Shown: positions 1 through 11,768, numbered from the stretch's first letter. The stretch: 64,000 nt of DNA from Psoroptes ovis (GCA_002943765.1 PQWQ01000007.1:1180501-1244500); one strand, 5' to 3'. The notes: generated by a model from the letters alone, not told the origin. Translations and numbers: made by a program.

Positions 1-1803
1 TATTTGTTTGTTTTTGTTTACATTTTTTTCTTTTTTTTTGAAATTCAAATTTTGTGTTCTTCCTTCCTTTTTTTCGTTTTCCTAAATAACCTTTTGAATT
101 CAATGTTTGATTGAATGAATGATTGTTTATTTTGTATTTTATTTGAATGAACAAAAAAAAAACACCATAAAATACAATTAAAATAATCATAATCCATCAA
201 TAAATTGATTGGAAAAATGTCAAATCAATAAATGAATGAAATTTTCAAAAAAAAGTGGCAAAAAGCTGGAAAAATTCCCCTATTTCAATGAAAGCATAGG
301 CCAAAAACAAAACTGACTTAAAACCTATTAGATCTAACCAAATTAATTTGATCTTCTTGTTGTTTATTTCATAATTCAAACACTATTATGAATCCTAATA
401 AAGCTAATCAAAGACTAGTTATTCTCATTAAACTGGATGGAATATTCTTCTGATTATTCAATCATTATGATTGACCACAAATCACCTTAATCTTTTGAAC
501 TTTCTGAAAAAAAAATTTGGCTTCCTGTAACTCTCTCTCTACTCTCTATACACGGAGATCCTTTCGATCTTATATGTTTCATTTTGAGCAGTAGATCAGC
601 TATAGCCATAAGTAAACATGTGAACACATTTTATTGTATTTTCAATTTCCTATGAATTCGTCGAAAAATATGATATCACAAATAAACAAAAATTGTGAAT
701 TGAGAAAATGTTTTTCATTTTTTAAATTCATTTATTTTGTTCACAATTTTCCAATATCCAATTGTTATTGTTCAATCTTGTATTTATTTTTGTTCAACAA
801 ACAAATAGGAAAACAAAAACAAAAACAGAAAATCTATTTTTGAAAATTTTATTTTTCATTGGAAATTAACGAACACAAATAACTCAAATTTTCAAACTGC
901 GAAATGTTTGAGTGTTTGAGTGTGTGTGTGGCCAATAATCTTCTAACAAATATACACCAAAATACAATAAGTTTCTCATCATCATCATCATCATCAAATG
1001 TTTCAATTGATATTTCAATTCTTCCTGTTACAATTATCAATTCTTAGGGTCAAAACTCTGATTAATTTGTTTCGTTTCGTTTTGATATGGTCAAAATTGA
1101 CCAAATCAAATTGTCAAATTATCGACTGATCGATTGATAAATTAATTGGTTAGTTGATTAATTAATGGGTTAATTAATTTTTAAAAGTAAAAATCCGATT
1201 CAAGTATGATCATGTCAAATTTTTCTTTAGAAAAAAAAATAATTGTCAAAAATGACAAGCACACGCCAAAATTGACGTGTATTCAAATTCAAATATAATA
1301 ATTCAAAGCCCGCGAAATTCAAAAAAATTATTTTTTCCAGCTACTCGTATAATAAATACAAATACAAATAATAATTTATTGAGGGGAAAAAAATCATATC
1401 CGATGACAATAACTTAAGAGCCACTTTATCAAACTATGCACATATATATCGAGGCAATCACCCTTCGAACATCGGCAGCGGTAGCATCGTCACCGTCGCC
1501 GTCATCATCATCATCATTGCCATCACCAGCAGCACCAGCACCAGCGACAGCAACAACAACAATAATAACTAAACAACAAATCAACCGATGAACCACCACC
1601 ACCACCACCATCACCATAGCCGACAATCAACCAACCACATCAACAAAGCAAAAAATAATAAAATAATACAAATATTATGATTATTTAATGCCATTTAACC
1701 CAATTTAAAATAACTATTTAAAGTATTCAACAACATTCACCATTCACATATATATACCACACACCATATTTATATATTTATATATATCAATCCATATATT
1801 ATA
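1..1803. other. gene-free repeat DNA
   Basis: No ORF here resembles a protein. The stretch holds short (TCATCA)n near 977-996, a CAT/CAC/CAG-rich patch at about 1480-1620 and A/T-rich filler. The patch gives an Ala/Asp/Val-rich minus-strand reading that is just simple-sequence translation. I see no promoter or RNA gene. Confidence 0.6.
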
Positions 1804-1885
1804 TTAGGTTGCTCTAAAAGTTCATTACGCTTAATCAATAGAGTTGTTCAAGGAAAATCGACCAGAACTTTTCGGACAACCCGAT
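1804..1885 (-). mobile_element. mariner-type MITE, core A
   Basis: This is an ~82-bp palindromic element. The left end TTAGGTTG is followed by a decayed arm (CTCTAAAAGTT), and the right end ACTTTTCGGACAACC is well kept. The core reads as the reverse of the common 'CGATTTTCATGAGCAACTCTATT' type, so it is inverted relative to most type-A copies. Confidence 0.85.
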
Positions 1886-3758
1886 ATATCAACATTTAAA
1901 CCCAGTTTGTGTGCGTATATAAATGGATGGATGAATACGATGAAAATATTTTCATCTGAAAGAAAGAAATGAATGCAAAAAATATCTTTTGTTATTATTC
2001 TCTTCATCATCATCACCATCATCCAACATCACCATTATCTTTGAACGATGAACAAACAATAAGAAACTTGTATATATGATCATCACCAGCATCATCGACA
2101 TCGACAACATCATCATGTTACAAAATCATTTTTATGGTAGCAGTAGAGGTAGCATCATTATCAAATAGAAAATTATTATTATTATTATTATTATTATTAT
2201 CAAAGATGAAAATAAAAACCGGATCAAAAAAAAAAAAAAAATATAAAAATAACCATTTTTGAATTGAATTCAATTCAACTCACAACGATGAATGGTTGAA
2301 TGGTATGAAATGGAATGAATTCAATTCATAGATGAATGTAATATGAATGAAATGAATAGAAATTCTTATATAATATTTACTGATATTCGCTAATAATAAT
2401 AATAATAACCAAAAGAACAAAAACAGCATCGAAAATAGAATAATATAAATGAAAAAATTGAATTGAATCAATTCAATTTTTTTTGAAGAAAAAATAATAA
2501 TAATAATCATTCATATATAATATTAATAACTTATATATATTATAATTCATATATATTATAATAATTTAACGAATAATACAATGCTAATAGATATTACATA
2601 ATGCATTCAAAAAAATTGTTCAAGTTTTCTTTTTGGTGAATTGAAATTCGTAGAAATTTGTATGGAAAATCATTTTTCTATTTGTGTTTGATCGGAATTC
2701 AGTGGAAAACCGATGGAAAATCAATGAAAATCAATCGAAAACCAATGGAAACCAATGTAAAATCAATGGAAATTCAATAATTCACTGAATAATTTGTCCA
2801 CGTTCAAAAGCAAATTTTCAATTTACAAAAGAGAGATTTGAATTCGGATATTTTCGTATCCGAAATATCGAAAAAAAAATTGTTTTCTCTACAAATCGTT
2901 TGCAAATGATCAGCTAAAAGCTGGTAGAAAAATAGCAGCAAAAATGGTGGCAAAGAGAGGTAAAGGGTTAACAAATGTCTTGGTTTCTTCGTTTTGTTCC
3001 TTGGTTGATGATCATTGAATACATTTAGATTCAGTTTTCAGGTTTATCATTATTCAATTATTATCATTTGCCCCATGTGTGTTAACTCTTTCGTCTCTTG
3101 TTTTTTCTGGATGTATTGTGGATGGATGGATATATCCGAGAAAGAGAAAATGTGAATGGGAAAATATTTTTCCAAGTGGAAAAAAACATTGATTCAATGA
3201 ATGTACGAATGAATGAATGAATGAACGACAAATGACCGAAATGTATATTGCATATGCAATGTAATCTTCCAACCAATGTGATGACGACCCTAAATTTTAA
3301 ATTGAAATTGCATTTTCGGTGATTGAATCAATCAAATTGTGTACATGTGTGTTGACATCATCACTTGATGGTGGTAATGATGGTGAATGAAAATTCATTG
3401 TTTCTCGTTCGTCTCTTTTGTCTCTCACAATATATCGCCGCTGTGTTTATATGTATAACTTTTAAAAAGGTTCAATCCAGTTCAAAGTGTTTGAAAAATC
3501 TAAACAAGCTGTCAAAAGCTTGCGTGTAGTCGATGCAAGCTCTCACCAGCTTTCTCTCTTGCTTTATCAGTCTTAGTATTTGACTTAGAACTGACTTGGT
3601 CATCATTGTATTCGGATGTCAAAGATCCCGTTACTGTTGTTGTTGTTGTTGTTGTTTAGAATTAATCTTTGATCAATTTCAATTTTTTTCTGGTCTTTGT
3701 TTTCATTTCAATCATTCATACATTCATTCATTCAAATGATACTCTAAAAATAAGAAAT
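1886..3758. other. gene-free repeat DNA with phased A-tract array
   Basis: The stretch holds (ATT)n at about 2170-2200, a poly(A) run at about 2227, AT-rich DNA and the phased array listed separately. Overlapping minus-strand readings near 3054-3276 are low-complexity and have no recognisable domain. A (TTG)n run lies at about 3632-3655. Confidence 0.6.
2703..2777. repeat. degenerate 10-11-bp tandem repeat, phased A-tracts
   Basis: About seven units of the form aaTGGAAAA(c/t)C follow each other. The A-tracts (AAA or AAAA) begin at 2706, 2717, 2727, 2738, 2749, 2759 and 2770, giving spacings of 11, 10, 11, 11, 10 and 11. This is close to the DNA helical repeat, the arrangement known to curve DNA. 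No role is assigned. Confidence 0.8.
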
Positions 3759-3851
3759 TTACGGCTTTGTCCGTAAAGTTTTCCATTATCAAATCAATGT
3801 AAATCTCATTGAATGCTTATTAAAAACTCGTCAAGAACTTTTTGGACAAGC
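3759..3851. mobile_element. degenerate mariner-type MITE
   Basis: The left arm has TTTGTCCGTAAAGTTTT and the right arm GTCAAGAACTTTTTGGACAAG, about 90 bp apart end to end. The arms match the family, but the TTAGG and CCTAA tips are lost and the core is not typable. It is probably an old copy. Confidence 0.55.
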
Positions 3852-6800
3852 AAAAAAAAAAAATAAATAAATAATTGAAAGGAAATTATTGGATTGAAAA
3901 AAAAATTTTTTTTGCTTTGCTTTATTATTTATCTATTTTTATACATGTCTTATTCACACAAGACATATTGCATATTGTTTAGTTGATCTAAATTTTATTA
4001 AATCAGATTTTTTTTTCATTTTTTTCAACAAAGAAAATAATGATTTAAAAGAGTAAAATTGATATTATTAATAATCAAAGGTTTCAAAGGTTAGACAAAG
4101 GTTTCTTGCCTATATGTTGATGTTGATTTGAATGGATTTGAATCAATTTTTGATTGAAAATTTTACCATCAAATATGTGATTGGTATTGATTGTGATTGG
4201 AAGTCAATTAACCGAGAATTTATTTGAGTTTCAAATCAAGCTAATTAATTTTAGTTAATTAATTAATCAAGTTAATTAATTGATTTAAATTGATTGACTG
4301 GTGTCCAATCATGGAATTTCTTTTCCGATTTATCTTATTTCAAATTGATTTCGGAAAAATTGTTGGAAATTTCAAAATTTTCAACAATTTAATTTTAGTG
4401 GAAAACACGTGCAAATTTCAAATTTCAAAATTTCGAAAATGTTTCCCCACGTGGAACAGGTACAAACAAACCAGCGAAACATGGAAAGAAACCAGGGTAA
4501 ATTCATTTCTAAGGGGCCAAGAGGGCTTTGATCTGCCCCTGAAAAGCCCGAACAATCAACTAGAACCAACCAAAAACCAACCAAAAACTAAAACCCAAAC
4601 CGAAAACGACCCTAGCTTGCGTAGCTTTGTGTTCATGTTGTTTATTGCTAATTTTGCTAAAATAATAAATAAAATCTCTCGTTTACACTAATATTCAATG
4701 TTTCATCTGCTTCGACAGGCCAAAATCATTCAACGCATCTGTCATTGTCAATTTATTTTGATTTTTTTCGCTTCAACTTTGCTTCACTTTTCAATACACA
4801 CACAAACAGCAAAACTTGCGCAGCATTGTATCCTAGAAATGAGACTAAAATACATTGATTTACACTGATTCACACTCTCTGACATCTCACTATCATCATC
4901 ATCGACATAATCATCGGTCGATATAATGATGGTTTCTGGATCGATTTGAAAACCAAAAAAAAAAAAAAAAACGCGTGTATCTCTGTCACTGATGAGGACA
5001 TGTATTTTTTATTATTTCTGGGGAATTTCTGGGGGAATTCTGGATGATTTTCGGGTGAAATTTTCTCCCCCTTCGGTCCAATGGACCGATCATCAGTCAC
5101 GAATTTTGAATTTTGAATTCAAAGTGAGATGATCCGCGTGTATTTGTGTGTGAATGGCTCAGCATTTGAATCGTTCAAACAAACGAACAAACAAACACAG
5201 CAAACCTTAACCAAAATAAGCAACCTTTCACCTTTTAGGCTTGTTTGTTTGCCCCTTGATATTTTTTTTAGGAAAAATTTTTATTTCATTCATTTTATTG
5301 ACCTCTAAATGTGTGTGTAGTGTATGCGGTGTATGACTGTGTGAATAAATGTGTATGGAACAAACTAATAACTAAACAACCGATCAACCAACCATTCAAC
5401 CATTTCGATTCAAAAACCAAACGTTAACAACAACAACCAATGATAATGATGACAATTGATGATAATAATCAAAATAATAACAATAATGATAGTAAAAATG
5501 GTATACCAAATGGCCCTAAATTTAAATTTGCCAATTGAATTCAGCTGAATCGGGGCTGAAATCAAAGCAAATTATTGAACCAACGTGTATGGACTATTTT
5601 GGTCTATTTTTTTGGGGTACCCTTGGCCAATGGTACATTCGGCCTCTGCACTTTCAGTGTTTCACTTTTTCACCTTGGAAAAAGTTGAAAAAAACAATTT
5701 TGACCAGAAAATGTACGAAGGCAAAAAATGTGTTCATATTTTTCCATTGAATTGTTATTATTATCGTCATTGATTCTTCTATCGATTTCAAGCCATATTC
5801 TCATATGTTTAAATTGTTTATTTATTTGTTTGGCCATGTTTTCTGGTTTGGTTTGTTCCAAAATATTAAATACACAGCGTAAACTGATATATCAAACTGA
5901 TTGACCGTTGTTTTCATTTGGTGCTTGGACAGAGGGACAGAGGTACAACGACAGCAAATCATATCGACGAATCAAAACTCTCGTTAAGTTTAATTTATTT
6001 ATTCATTTCTTAAAACATGGAAATCAGTGAATATGTCAGGAATTTCAGTCAATATCTTCAGTCAATGATTACTTGCATGGTGGTTTACAAATTTTCACTC
6101 AACACTGATTGACCGCTTTTTTACCAAATAATTTTTGATCAGTAAGTTGTAAACTAGCCATAACCATCTTGATATCACCCGGCCACGGCTGCCGCCACCA
6201 CCACCACAACATGGTTCTGTGCATTTTTTTTTTTCGAGAAAATATTTCACAACAAGCGCAACAAGGTCTTGTGAGGTAAAGAAAGACGAAAAAATCAGAG
6301 GCCACAAACCAAAATTAATAACGACAACAACCGACGAAAAAAAAAACAAAAAGGTCGTAGGTCAACAATATTGTTGTTGAAATATTTAACATTTCATTTG
6401 TTTCGCTTATTTGTTAAGAGAAAAATATCTCAAGAAAATGTTTGCCAAGACCTTTTAGGAAACCTTTTGAAAAAAGCAAAAGACCTTGTCGCTAGTCCCC
6501 GAACAAATACCAATAAAGTGCGCGAAATGAGCACAGAGAAAAATGTCGAAAATTACCGGTCAAAAATTCTAAAGAAAAAGGTCATAAAGCTGTCATTCAT
6601 TCATTGATTCATTCATCTATTTTAATTTAATTCATATTTAATTCATGTATGCCCTTTGTACCTTCATTTTTTTTTTCTTTATATCTTTCATCATTTTAAA
6701 GGTATTTACCTTTGCAGATATGAAGAAATTTCAAAGAAAAAACCTTATACAAAAGCAAAGTATTTCCCTTCACCTCTACACTAATATCTTACTAATTTCT

Positions 6801-8148
6801 TATTTATTTGTAACAAATAACGTAAATAAACATTAACATTTATTGAATTTTTAATTTTTCGGGTAAAAATTTGAAATTTCTCCAAAGTGCGCATGCATAG
6901 CATTGCTGCGCATGTTTTAAAAATTCAAATTTTTCCACAAAAAAAATACAAATATTTGAAAACATTTCAAAATTGACATTTTTGAAATAGATTTCAGCAT
7001 ATTTTCTCTCTCCTCTCACTCATCAACTTTCCACCTTTAACTTTCTCTCGTAGACCCTTAAGATTTTTTACGATCTTCGAGAAATGTCTCAAGATTCGTT
7101 GCTTTTCTTAAGTTTCACAGCCTTATACCTCATACCACACACAAACACAATTATCGAGCAAGCTTTATTATTTGTAAAGCACTGTGTCTATTGTTTGTTG
7201 TCAGCCAATTTTCTCCTTTCACTTCAATTTCTTATGACTATCAACTCTTGCTTCGCTCTTTTCCCCTTTCCCTTGCTTAGCGGTGAACCAAATATGTCCT
7301 CACATACTAAATACACACGTAGAGACACACGGACAATTTTAAATTTTTCAAATTTTTAAATTTTTAAAAATTCAAATTTAAAAATTTTTACACACAAATT
7401 TCTCAAATCAAAACAACACCACCCATCACATGTCACATACCTCATCATATCATCACATGTATCATTTGATGGAAAAATTTGAACCTTTACCTCTGGAATT
7501 TATATGAATTCATCGCAAGCTAGTTATTATTCGATCTGGTTGTTTGTTAGGTCGTCGTTTCAGTCGTTATTAGGGTTGTTTGTTTGTTTATTTGTACGGT
7601 TTTTAGATTTCGATTTCGATCATTTCCCATCATATATTACCATCTATTTATCATTGGTATTATTTACCATAAAGGTTATACATATTGGCAGTTATGAATT
7701 TCAATATAAATTTTCAAACATTTTCCGCTTTCTCTTTCAACGATTTTGAAAATTATTTTTGATTTTGATTTCATTCAATTCAACTCAATTCAATTCAATT
7801 GTGTCTGTATGTGTATATTACATTACATTTGAAATGATTTGAATCATTCATGTATTTCATTTCATACCATTCATGATCATTTCAAATCAGTAATTCATTG
7901 TTCAGATTTTCCAAAACAACAAAAAACTTATTTGTCCTCAAATACGCGAAAACAAATATTCGAAAAACATCCATTCATCTATTCATACATATCCATACAG
8001 CCATACGAATCACATTTGAAAAACACATTTCACGCATCTCAAAACACGCATTTTAGATGTCGTAATGCTTCATATGTAGCAGTTTCATTGTGTGTATGCA
8101 TTGGATAAGGCCAAATAAATAAATAAATGTGGAATATAAGCATAAATA
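3852..8148. other. 4.3-kb stretch without a recognisable gene
   Basis: Open readings of 60-133 codons occur (for example 4290-4691, 6371-6607 and 7084-7359), but none shows a domain or a protein-like composition that I can defend. A 15-bp palindrome, CGGTCCAATGGACCG, lies near 5074-5088. Two NRF-1-like TGCGCATG cores lie at 6888-6897 and 6907-6914, about 170-190 bp before the 7084 ATG. The rest is AT-rich and CAA/TTG-rich DNA. Confidence 0.5.
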
Positions 8149-8230
8149 TTAGGTTGTCCGAAAAGTTTTGGTCGATTTTTATGAGCAACTCTATTCGATT
8201 AAGCGTAATCGGACTTTTCGGACAACCTAA
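8149..8230 (+). mobile_element. mariner-type MITE, core A
   Basis: This is an 82-bp copy with near-perfect ends (TTAGGTTGTCCGAAAAGTTTT / CTTTTCGGACAACCTAA) and TA on both sides. The core has the type-A 'TTATGAGCAACTCTATTCGATTAAGCG' sequence in the forward direction. It is one of the best-preserved copies. Confidence 0.93.
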
Positions 8231-9071
8231 TATATGAACAATTTTCAAAGATATTTGACAATAATAATAACAACAATGACAACAACAACGACAGCAAACA
8301 AATATCATCATCAATAGCAGATACAATAAATGATTTGCAATTGAATTTGTGTGTGTGTGTGTGTGTTTGTGTGTGTTTCAAATATTTTTATACAAGCATA
8401 AAGCTAAAATGTATACGGTTGTCCAAAAAGTTCTGGCTGGATTTTCATGAACAATTCTATTGAATGAGCGGAATGAACTTTTTGGACATCTCAACAATAT
8501 AAAACTTTGAAGCTTTTATGCTTTAAAAACAAACAATTTCAATGTTGTTCAGTTGATGTTGTTCAATTCAAATAAATCAATTCGATGTGTGTGTGTGTGT
8601 GTGTTTGTATGTGTATGTTTCAGTTAATTTAATATTCATATACATTCAGCATTATGAGAGATGCTATGTAGAAAATCAAGGACCCAAGAAAAAAAAACAA
8701 GGATCGTAGAAGATCCAAAGAAATTTCTGTTTTTTCTTCTTCTTTCATTTCACTTTTAAAGAACTATTTCTTATTGTTTCTTTTACTTTGACTAAATAAT
8801 GATGATGTTTCAATGGTGAAACATGGTTAAATAAATATATATATATTTTTTCAAGCAAAATACACGCGTATAAACATTATATAAATGAATGAATATATAT
8901 TTATTTCAATGTGAAACATTGTTCATCATCATTGAAAAATGAAAATGATTCACACTGAATATATGTGTTGTATTTGTATGATATTTGTGTATTTTCAAAT
9001 GCATGTTCCATGACCTAACATAGGAAACAAGAGCAAAAAAGACATAGGGTCCTAATTGTAAGTTAATATTT

Positions 9072-9116
<45 letters not shown>

Positions 9117-9150
9117 CAGTATTTTCATATATAGACTGGATCGAAAAATA
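8231..9150. repeat. (TG)n microsatellites between MITEs
   Basis: TG tracts lie at 8349-8376 and 8587-8604, with a long one at 9079-9113 that touches the next MITE's flank. A MITE at 8413-8493 interrupts the stretch. No gene is visible. Confidence 0.7.
8413..8493 (+). mobile_element. mariner-type MITE, core A, decayed tips
   Basis: GGTTGTCCAAAAAGTTCTGGC opens the element and GAACTTTTTGGACATCTCA closes it. The type-A core (ATGAACAATTCTATTGAATGAGCGGAATG) is intact. The AA/TT change beside the GTCC block is present on both arms. The CCTAA tip is eroded. Confidence 0.8.
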
Positions 9151-9232
9151 TTAGGTTGTCCGTAAAGTTTTTGCCGGTTATATCGTAGAAAATCATTGAA
9201 AAAAATAGGCAAAAACTTTCCGGACAATCTAA
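9151..9232 (+). mobile_element. mariner-type MITE, core B
   Basis: Ends are TTAGGTTGTCCGTAAAGTTT and AAACTTTCCGGACAATCTAA with TA on each side. The core GGTTATATCGTAGAAAATCATTG defines type B. It lies 38 bp after a 35-bp (TG)n tract. Confidence 0.9.
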
Positions 9233-9434
9233 TATTATTATCATTGAAAAATATGTGAAAATAATAATAATAAACATTAAACATTTAATATATCAAATGA
9301 ATGAATGAATGAACAACAATGAACATACACCGACAAACAGCCTTAACACCGAGACAAATACAAACATAGCGGTGAAGGACCATATGGGAAACCTCGAAAA
9401 ACTTTCGAAAAAAAATATGAAATCAAATATAATA

Positions 9435-9514
9435 TTGGGTTGTCCCATAAGTTCTTGCCGGTTATATGGTAGAAAATCACTGAAAAATCGGCAAGAACTT
9501 ATGGGACAACCTAA
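9435..9514 (+). mobile_element. mariner-type MITE, core B, CCCATAAG arms
   Basis: Ends are TTGGGTTGTCCCATAAGTTC and GAACTTATGGGACAACCTAA. The core is GGTTATATGGTAGAAAATCA. The paired arms (about 25 bp including CTTGCCG/CGGCAAG) make a near-perfect hairpin. A short reading frame crosses it on both strands only because of this palindrome. Confidence 0.93.
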
Positions 9515-10301
9515 TAATTATCAAATGTAATATAATGTGATAATGTGTATTCAATAAAATTTGAATGGAAATTTGAATTTGTTTTTCATGAAAATATTTT
9601 TATTATTTTATTGAATAAAATTCCAAGTAATAATTACAATCGGGGGAAAAACATTGGAAATTTGTATAAAATCATATCGACAATATTTGAATGAAATAAA
9701 AGACATCACATCTCATAAAAATATTCCAGAATATTTCAAGACTTATTTGAACAATTTCAATTTAAATTTTTGAAAAAAAAAATTCCGACTGAATTTTTGA
9801 AAAATTTCATTTGAGAAATTTAATTTTAAGTAATTTTCATTTCAAATAATCATCATTTCAATTGAAAAATTTGAAAAATTTGAAATTTGAAATAAAAATA
9901 TTTCAGATGGTCTGATCCGAAAATCATCATAAATTTCATATGAAAAAAAATTTTTTTTTGCCCCAACAATCATTACCAAGTCTTCACAAGCGATCTGAGT
10001 GTGTTATGTTCAACGATAAATCACATTGAAAATTCAATGCGAAAATTCAGCCCGAAATGAATCTATGAATGTTTGAACGCGGGGAAATTCTCCAGAATAC
10101 TCTCGATTGTGAAAACCTCAAATGAATTTTTTTCGAATGATTCATTCGGCGAAAATTCTGCACGGCAAACACAAACACTGAGAGAGATATATGAAAAAAA
10201 TGAATTTCACTCTCATAATTCAAATGATTCACTCAAATTCATTTATTTTGAACAATATTCTGAACAATTGTGATACAAAATATTATTATTATTATTGTAT
10301 A
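9515..10301. other. gene-free AT-rich DNA
   Basis: The stretch has runs of AAATTT-type sequence and short inverted AT repeats. Readings at 10047-10273 on both strands have no recognisable content. Nothing else is visible. Confidence 0.55.
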
Positions 10302-10382
10302 TTAGGTTGTCCTGAAAGTTTTGGCCGATTTTCATGAGCAACTCTATTCGATTAAGCGGAATGAACTTTTCGGACAATCTAA
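10302..10382 (+). mobile_element. mariner-type MITE, core A
   Basis: TTAGGTTGTCCTGAAAGTTTT and ACTTTTCGGACAATCTAA bracket a textbook type-A core (TCATGAGCAACTCTATTCGATTAAGCGG). It sits 62 bp before the putative LINE target-site repeat. Confidence 0.92.
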
Positions 10383-10412
10383 TATTTTCACTATTATCAT
10401 TGACAATATTCA

Positions 10413-11552
10413 ATGACGGTGCTATATGCTGTGGATCATAATTCTAACTTTGAATTTTTATTGACCAATGGTTGTCCACAGGGAGGAGCAATGTCTCCTT
10501 CACTATGGAATGTTTTGATAAATGATCTACTGATCAATTATAACATACCATCATCAAAAGTAATTGCTTTTGCTGATGACATCACCATAGTTTGCTGGGC
10601 AAACACTATTGGAAACCTAAAAGAAAAAATTAGCGATACGATAAACCATATAGAGAAGTGGTGTGAGAACATTAAATTAAACATCAACCATGATAAAACC
10701 AACATCTTATACCTGTTCAATGGTATAAAACCAGACATTACTATCCATCCATCCACCACTATCCAACCGTCAAACCAAATCAAAATCCTCGGAATCACCA
10801 TCAAAAATCATCGGCACAGAAACAAGTTGGATTTTGCAGCTCACATCGATAACACTCTCAACAAAATTCATCGCATTACCAACATCATGTTTGCGTTAAT
10901 CGCAAACACCTGGGGGTTAAGCTGCATGAAAAGAATTAATCTTTTCAAAGGTATGATCCGTCCAGCGATGATGTATGGATACCAAATTTGGGGCAATAAA
11001 ATTCCTGAAAAAGCGATGAAAAAACTTAACACATCCCAGCACAAAATTCTGGTCAAGTCCTTGCAGGCCTATACTTCTGTGTCAGATGACATAGTTTGTA
11101 CGGTCGCAGGAATTGTTAAAATCCAAGACTACGTGCAAATCCGCCTTTCATCAGATGCTATTGAAGACATGGCGATCAAAAAATATATTAGAACGGCTGG
11201 AGAAACCAGATGCATACAAAGATATCATGCTGACTGTAATTCCAACTTTAAAAAATTTTTCCCTCAACTGCCGATACCGAAATTTTTTCGCCCAACGTTT
11301 CACAACATGCAATTCATCAGTGGGCATGGTAATTTCGCAGGATACTTATATCGTAGGAATTTAAAAGATTCACCTCTGTGTAGCTGTGGTCATCCTCTCC
11401 AAGATCCCGAACACGTTCTACTTGAATGCGAATTCTACGATCTAGCTACCCGAAGTTTCGCTAATTTAAGTGAGATGACGGCCGGCAGATCAAAGTTTCA
11501 TGCCTTCAACGAAGCGTGTAAGGAGTACTGGAGACGATCACAACACATGTGA
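10413..11552 (+). CDS. non-LTR reverse transcriptase, C-terminal part
   Basis: The 379-codon open frame has no internal stop. GCPQGGAMSPSLWN at residues 20-33 and the catalytic FADD box at 53-56 (context KVIAFADDITIV) identify the polymerase palm of a LINE RT. The thumb-like stretch (WCENIKLNINHDKTNIL) and the ILGI segment follow. Near the end, C323, C325, H334 and C339 form the CCHC knuckle (CSCGHPLQDPEHVLLEC) typical of Jockey/R1/I-type ORF2 proteins. A family ORF2 is usually around 900-1200 residues with an N-terminal endonuclease, so this is roughly the last third. The ATG at 10413 is probably not a native start: if the 15-bp repeat is the TSD, residues 1-15 are host sequence in frame by chance. 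The reading frame is undamaged, so the insertion is probably recent, but the fragment cannot move itself. Codon usage and GC look richer than the flanks. Confidence 0.92.
   Translation: MTVLYAVDHNSNFEFLLTNGCPQGGAMSPSLWNVLINDLLINYNIPSSKVIAFADDITIVCWANTIGNLKEKISDTINHIEKWCENIKLNINHDKTNILYLFNGIKPDITIHPSTTIQPSNQIKILGITIKNHRHRNKLDFAAHIDNTLNKIHRITNIMFALIANTWGLSCMKRINLFKGMIRPAMMYGYQIWGNKIPEKAMKKLNTSQHKILVKSLQAYTSVSDDIVCTVAGIVKIQDYVQIRLSSDAIEDMAIKKYIRTAGETRCIQRYHADCNSNFKKFFPQLPIPKFFRPTFHNMQFISGHGNFAGYLYRRNLKDSPLCSCGHPLQDPEHVLLECEFYDLATRSFANLSEMTAGRSKFHAFNEACKEYWRRSQHM
10445..10459 (+). repeat. left copy of 15-bp flanking repeat (putative LINE TSD)
   Basis: TAACTTTGAATTTTT here is repeated exactly at 11769-11783, directly after the LINE tail. 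The pair has the length and placement expected for a target-site duplication made by target-primed reverse transcription. Confidence 0.6.
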
Positions 11553-11768
11553 ACCACCATATTTCATCTTTTCACCTGTACATAATCATCCTCATAAATT
11601 TCACACATTCCACAGTTCATACACACACACACTTTCATTATATATTTTATTTTAATTTCACAATTTTCTTATTTCCATTTTATTTTATTGAGTAACCATT
11701 TAAATATATCATATTCAAGAGGTGCAAATGCTTGAGCAGCGCACCGAGCAATAAAGATTTATTATTAT
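11553..11768 (+). other. LINE 3' UTR and tail
   Basis: This region follows the RT stop. It contains CA- and T-rich sequence, a nested stem-loop at 11721-11745, AATAAA at 11750-11755 and a terminal ATTATTATTA. A LINE 3' UTR of this kind is where the RT recognises its own RNA. Confidence 0.7.
11721..11745 (+). other. predicted 3' stem-loop of the LINE
   Basis: GGTGC (11721-11725) pairs with GCACC (11741-11745). An inner TGC/GCA helix (11729-11731 with 11736-11738) closes a TTGA loop. It lies 4 bases before AATAAA and 23 before the tail end. By analogy with stringent-type LINEs it could be the RT recognition hairpin. This is an inference. Confidence 0.5.

Larger units (their letters stand above)
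10460..11768 (+). mobile_element. 5'-truncated non-LTR retrotransposon (LINE)
   Basis: This is a 1.3-kb 3' fragment of a LINE. It starts inside the reverse-transcriptase domain just before GCPQGG and runs through the RT C-terminal part, the CCHC knuckle, the stop at 11550-11552 and a ~215-bp 3' UTR with a stem-loop and AATAAA. It ends in an ATTATTATTA tail. A perfect 15-bp repeat brackets it, which supports insertion by target-primed reverse transcription with 5' truncation. The missing part would include the endonuclease, the N-terminal half of the RT and any ORF1. The CCHC knuckle and the short A/T-rich tail suggest the Jockey/R1/I group. I cannot assign the clade without a tree. Confidence 0.9.

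Noticed and set aside
3465..3480. tRNA-like GGTTCAATCC word
   Set aside because: No acceptor, D or anticodon stem could be paired around it.
4290..4691. 133-codon ORF
   Set aside because: It is one of the longest non-transposon frames, but the first half is hydrophobic A/T-driven sequence, the second half a CCAACCAAAAACC-type repeat reading, and there is no motif or splice support.
8199..8381. His/Thr-rich and Cys/Val-rich short ORFs over TG/AC tracts (also 9063, 12632, 21302 and 44031)
   Set aside because: They are microsatellite translations with no independent sequence.
9309..9530. ORF containing an ILGCPISSCRLYGRKSL-like peptide, also seen in frames at 12346, 12363, 34582 and 56426
   Set aside because: The shared peptide is the palindromic MITE translated. 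The same words appear on both strands wherever a core-B copy lies, and the rest of each frame is unrelated.
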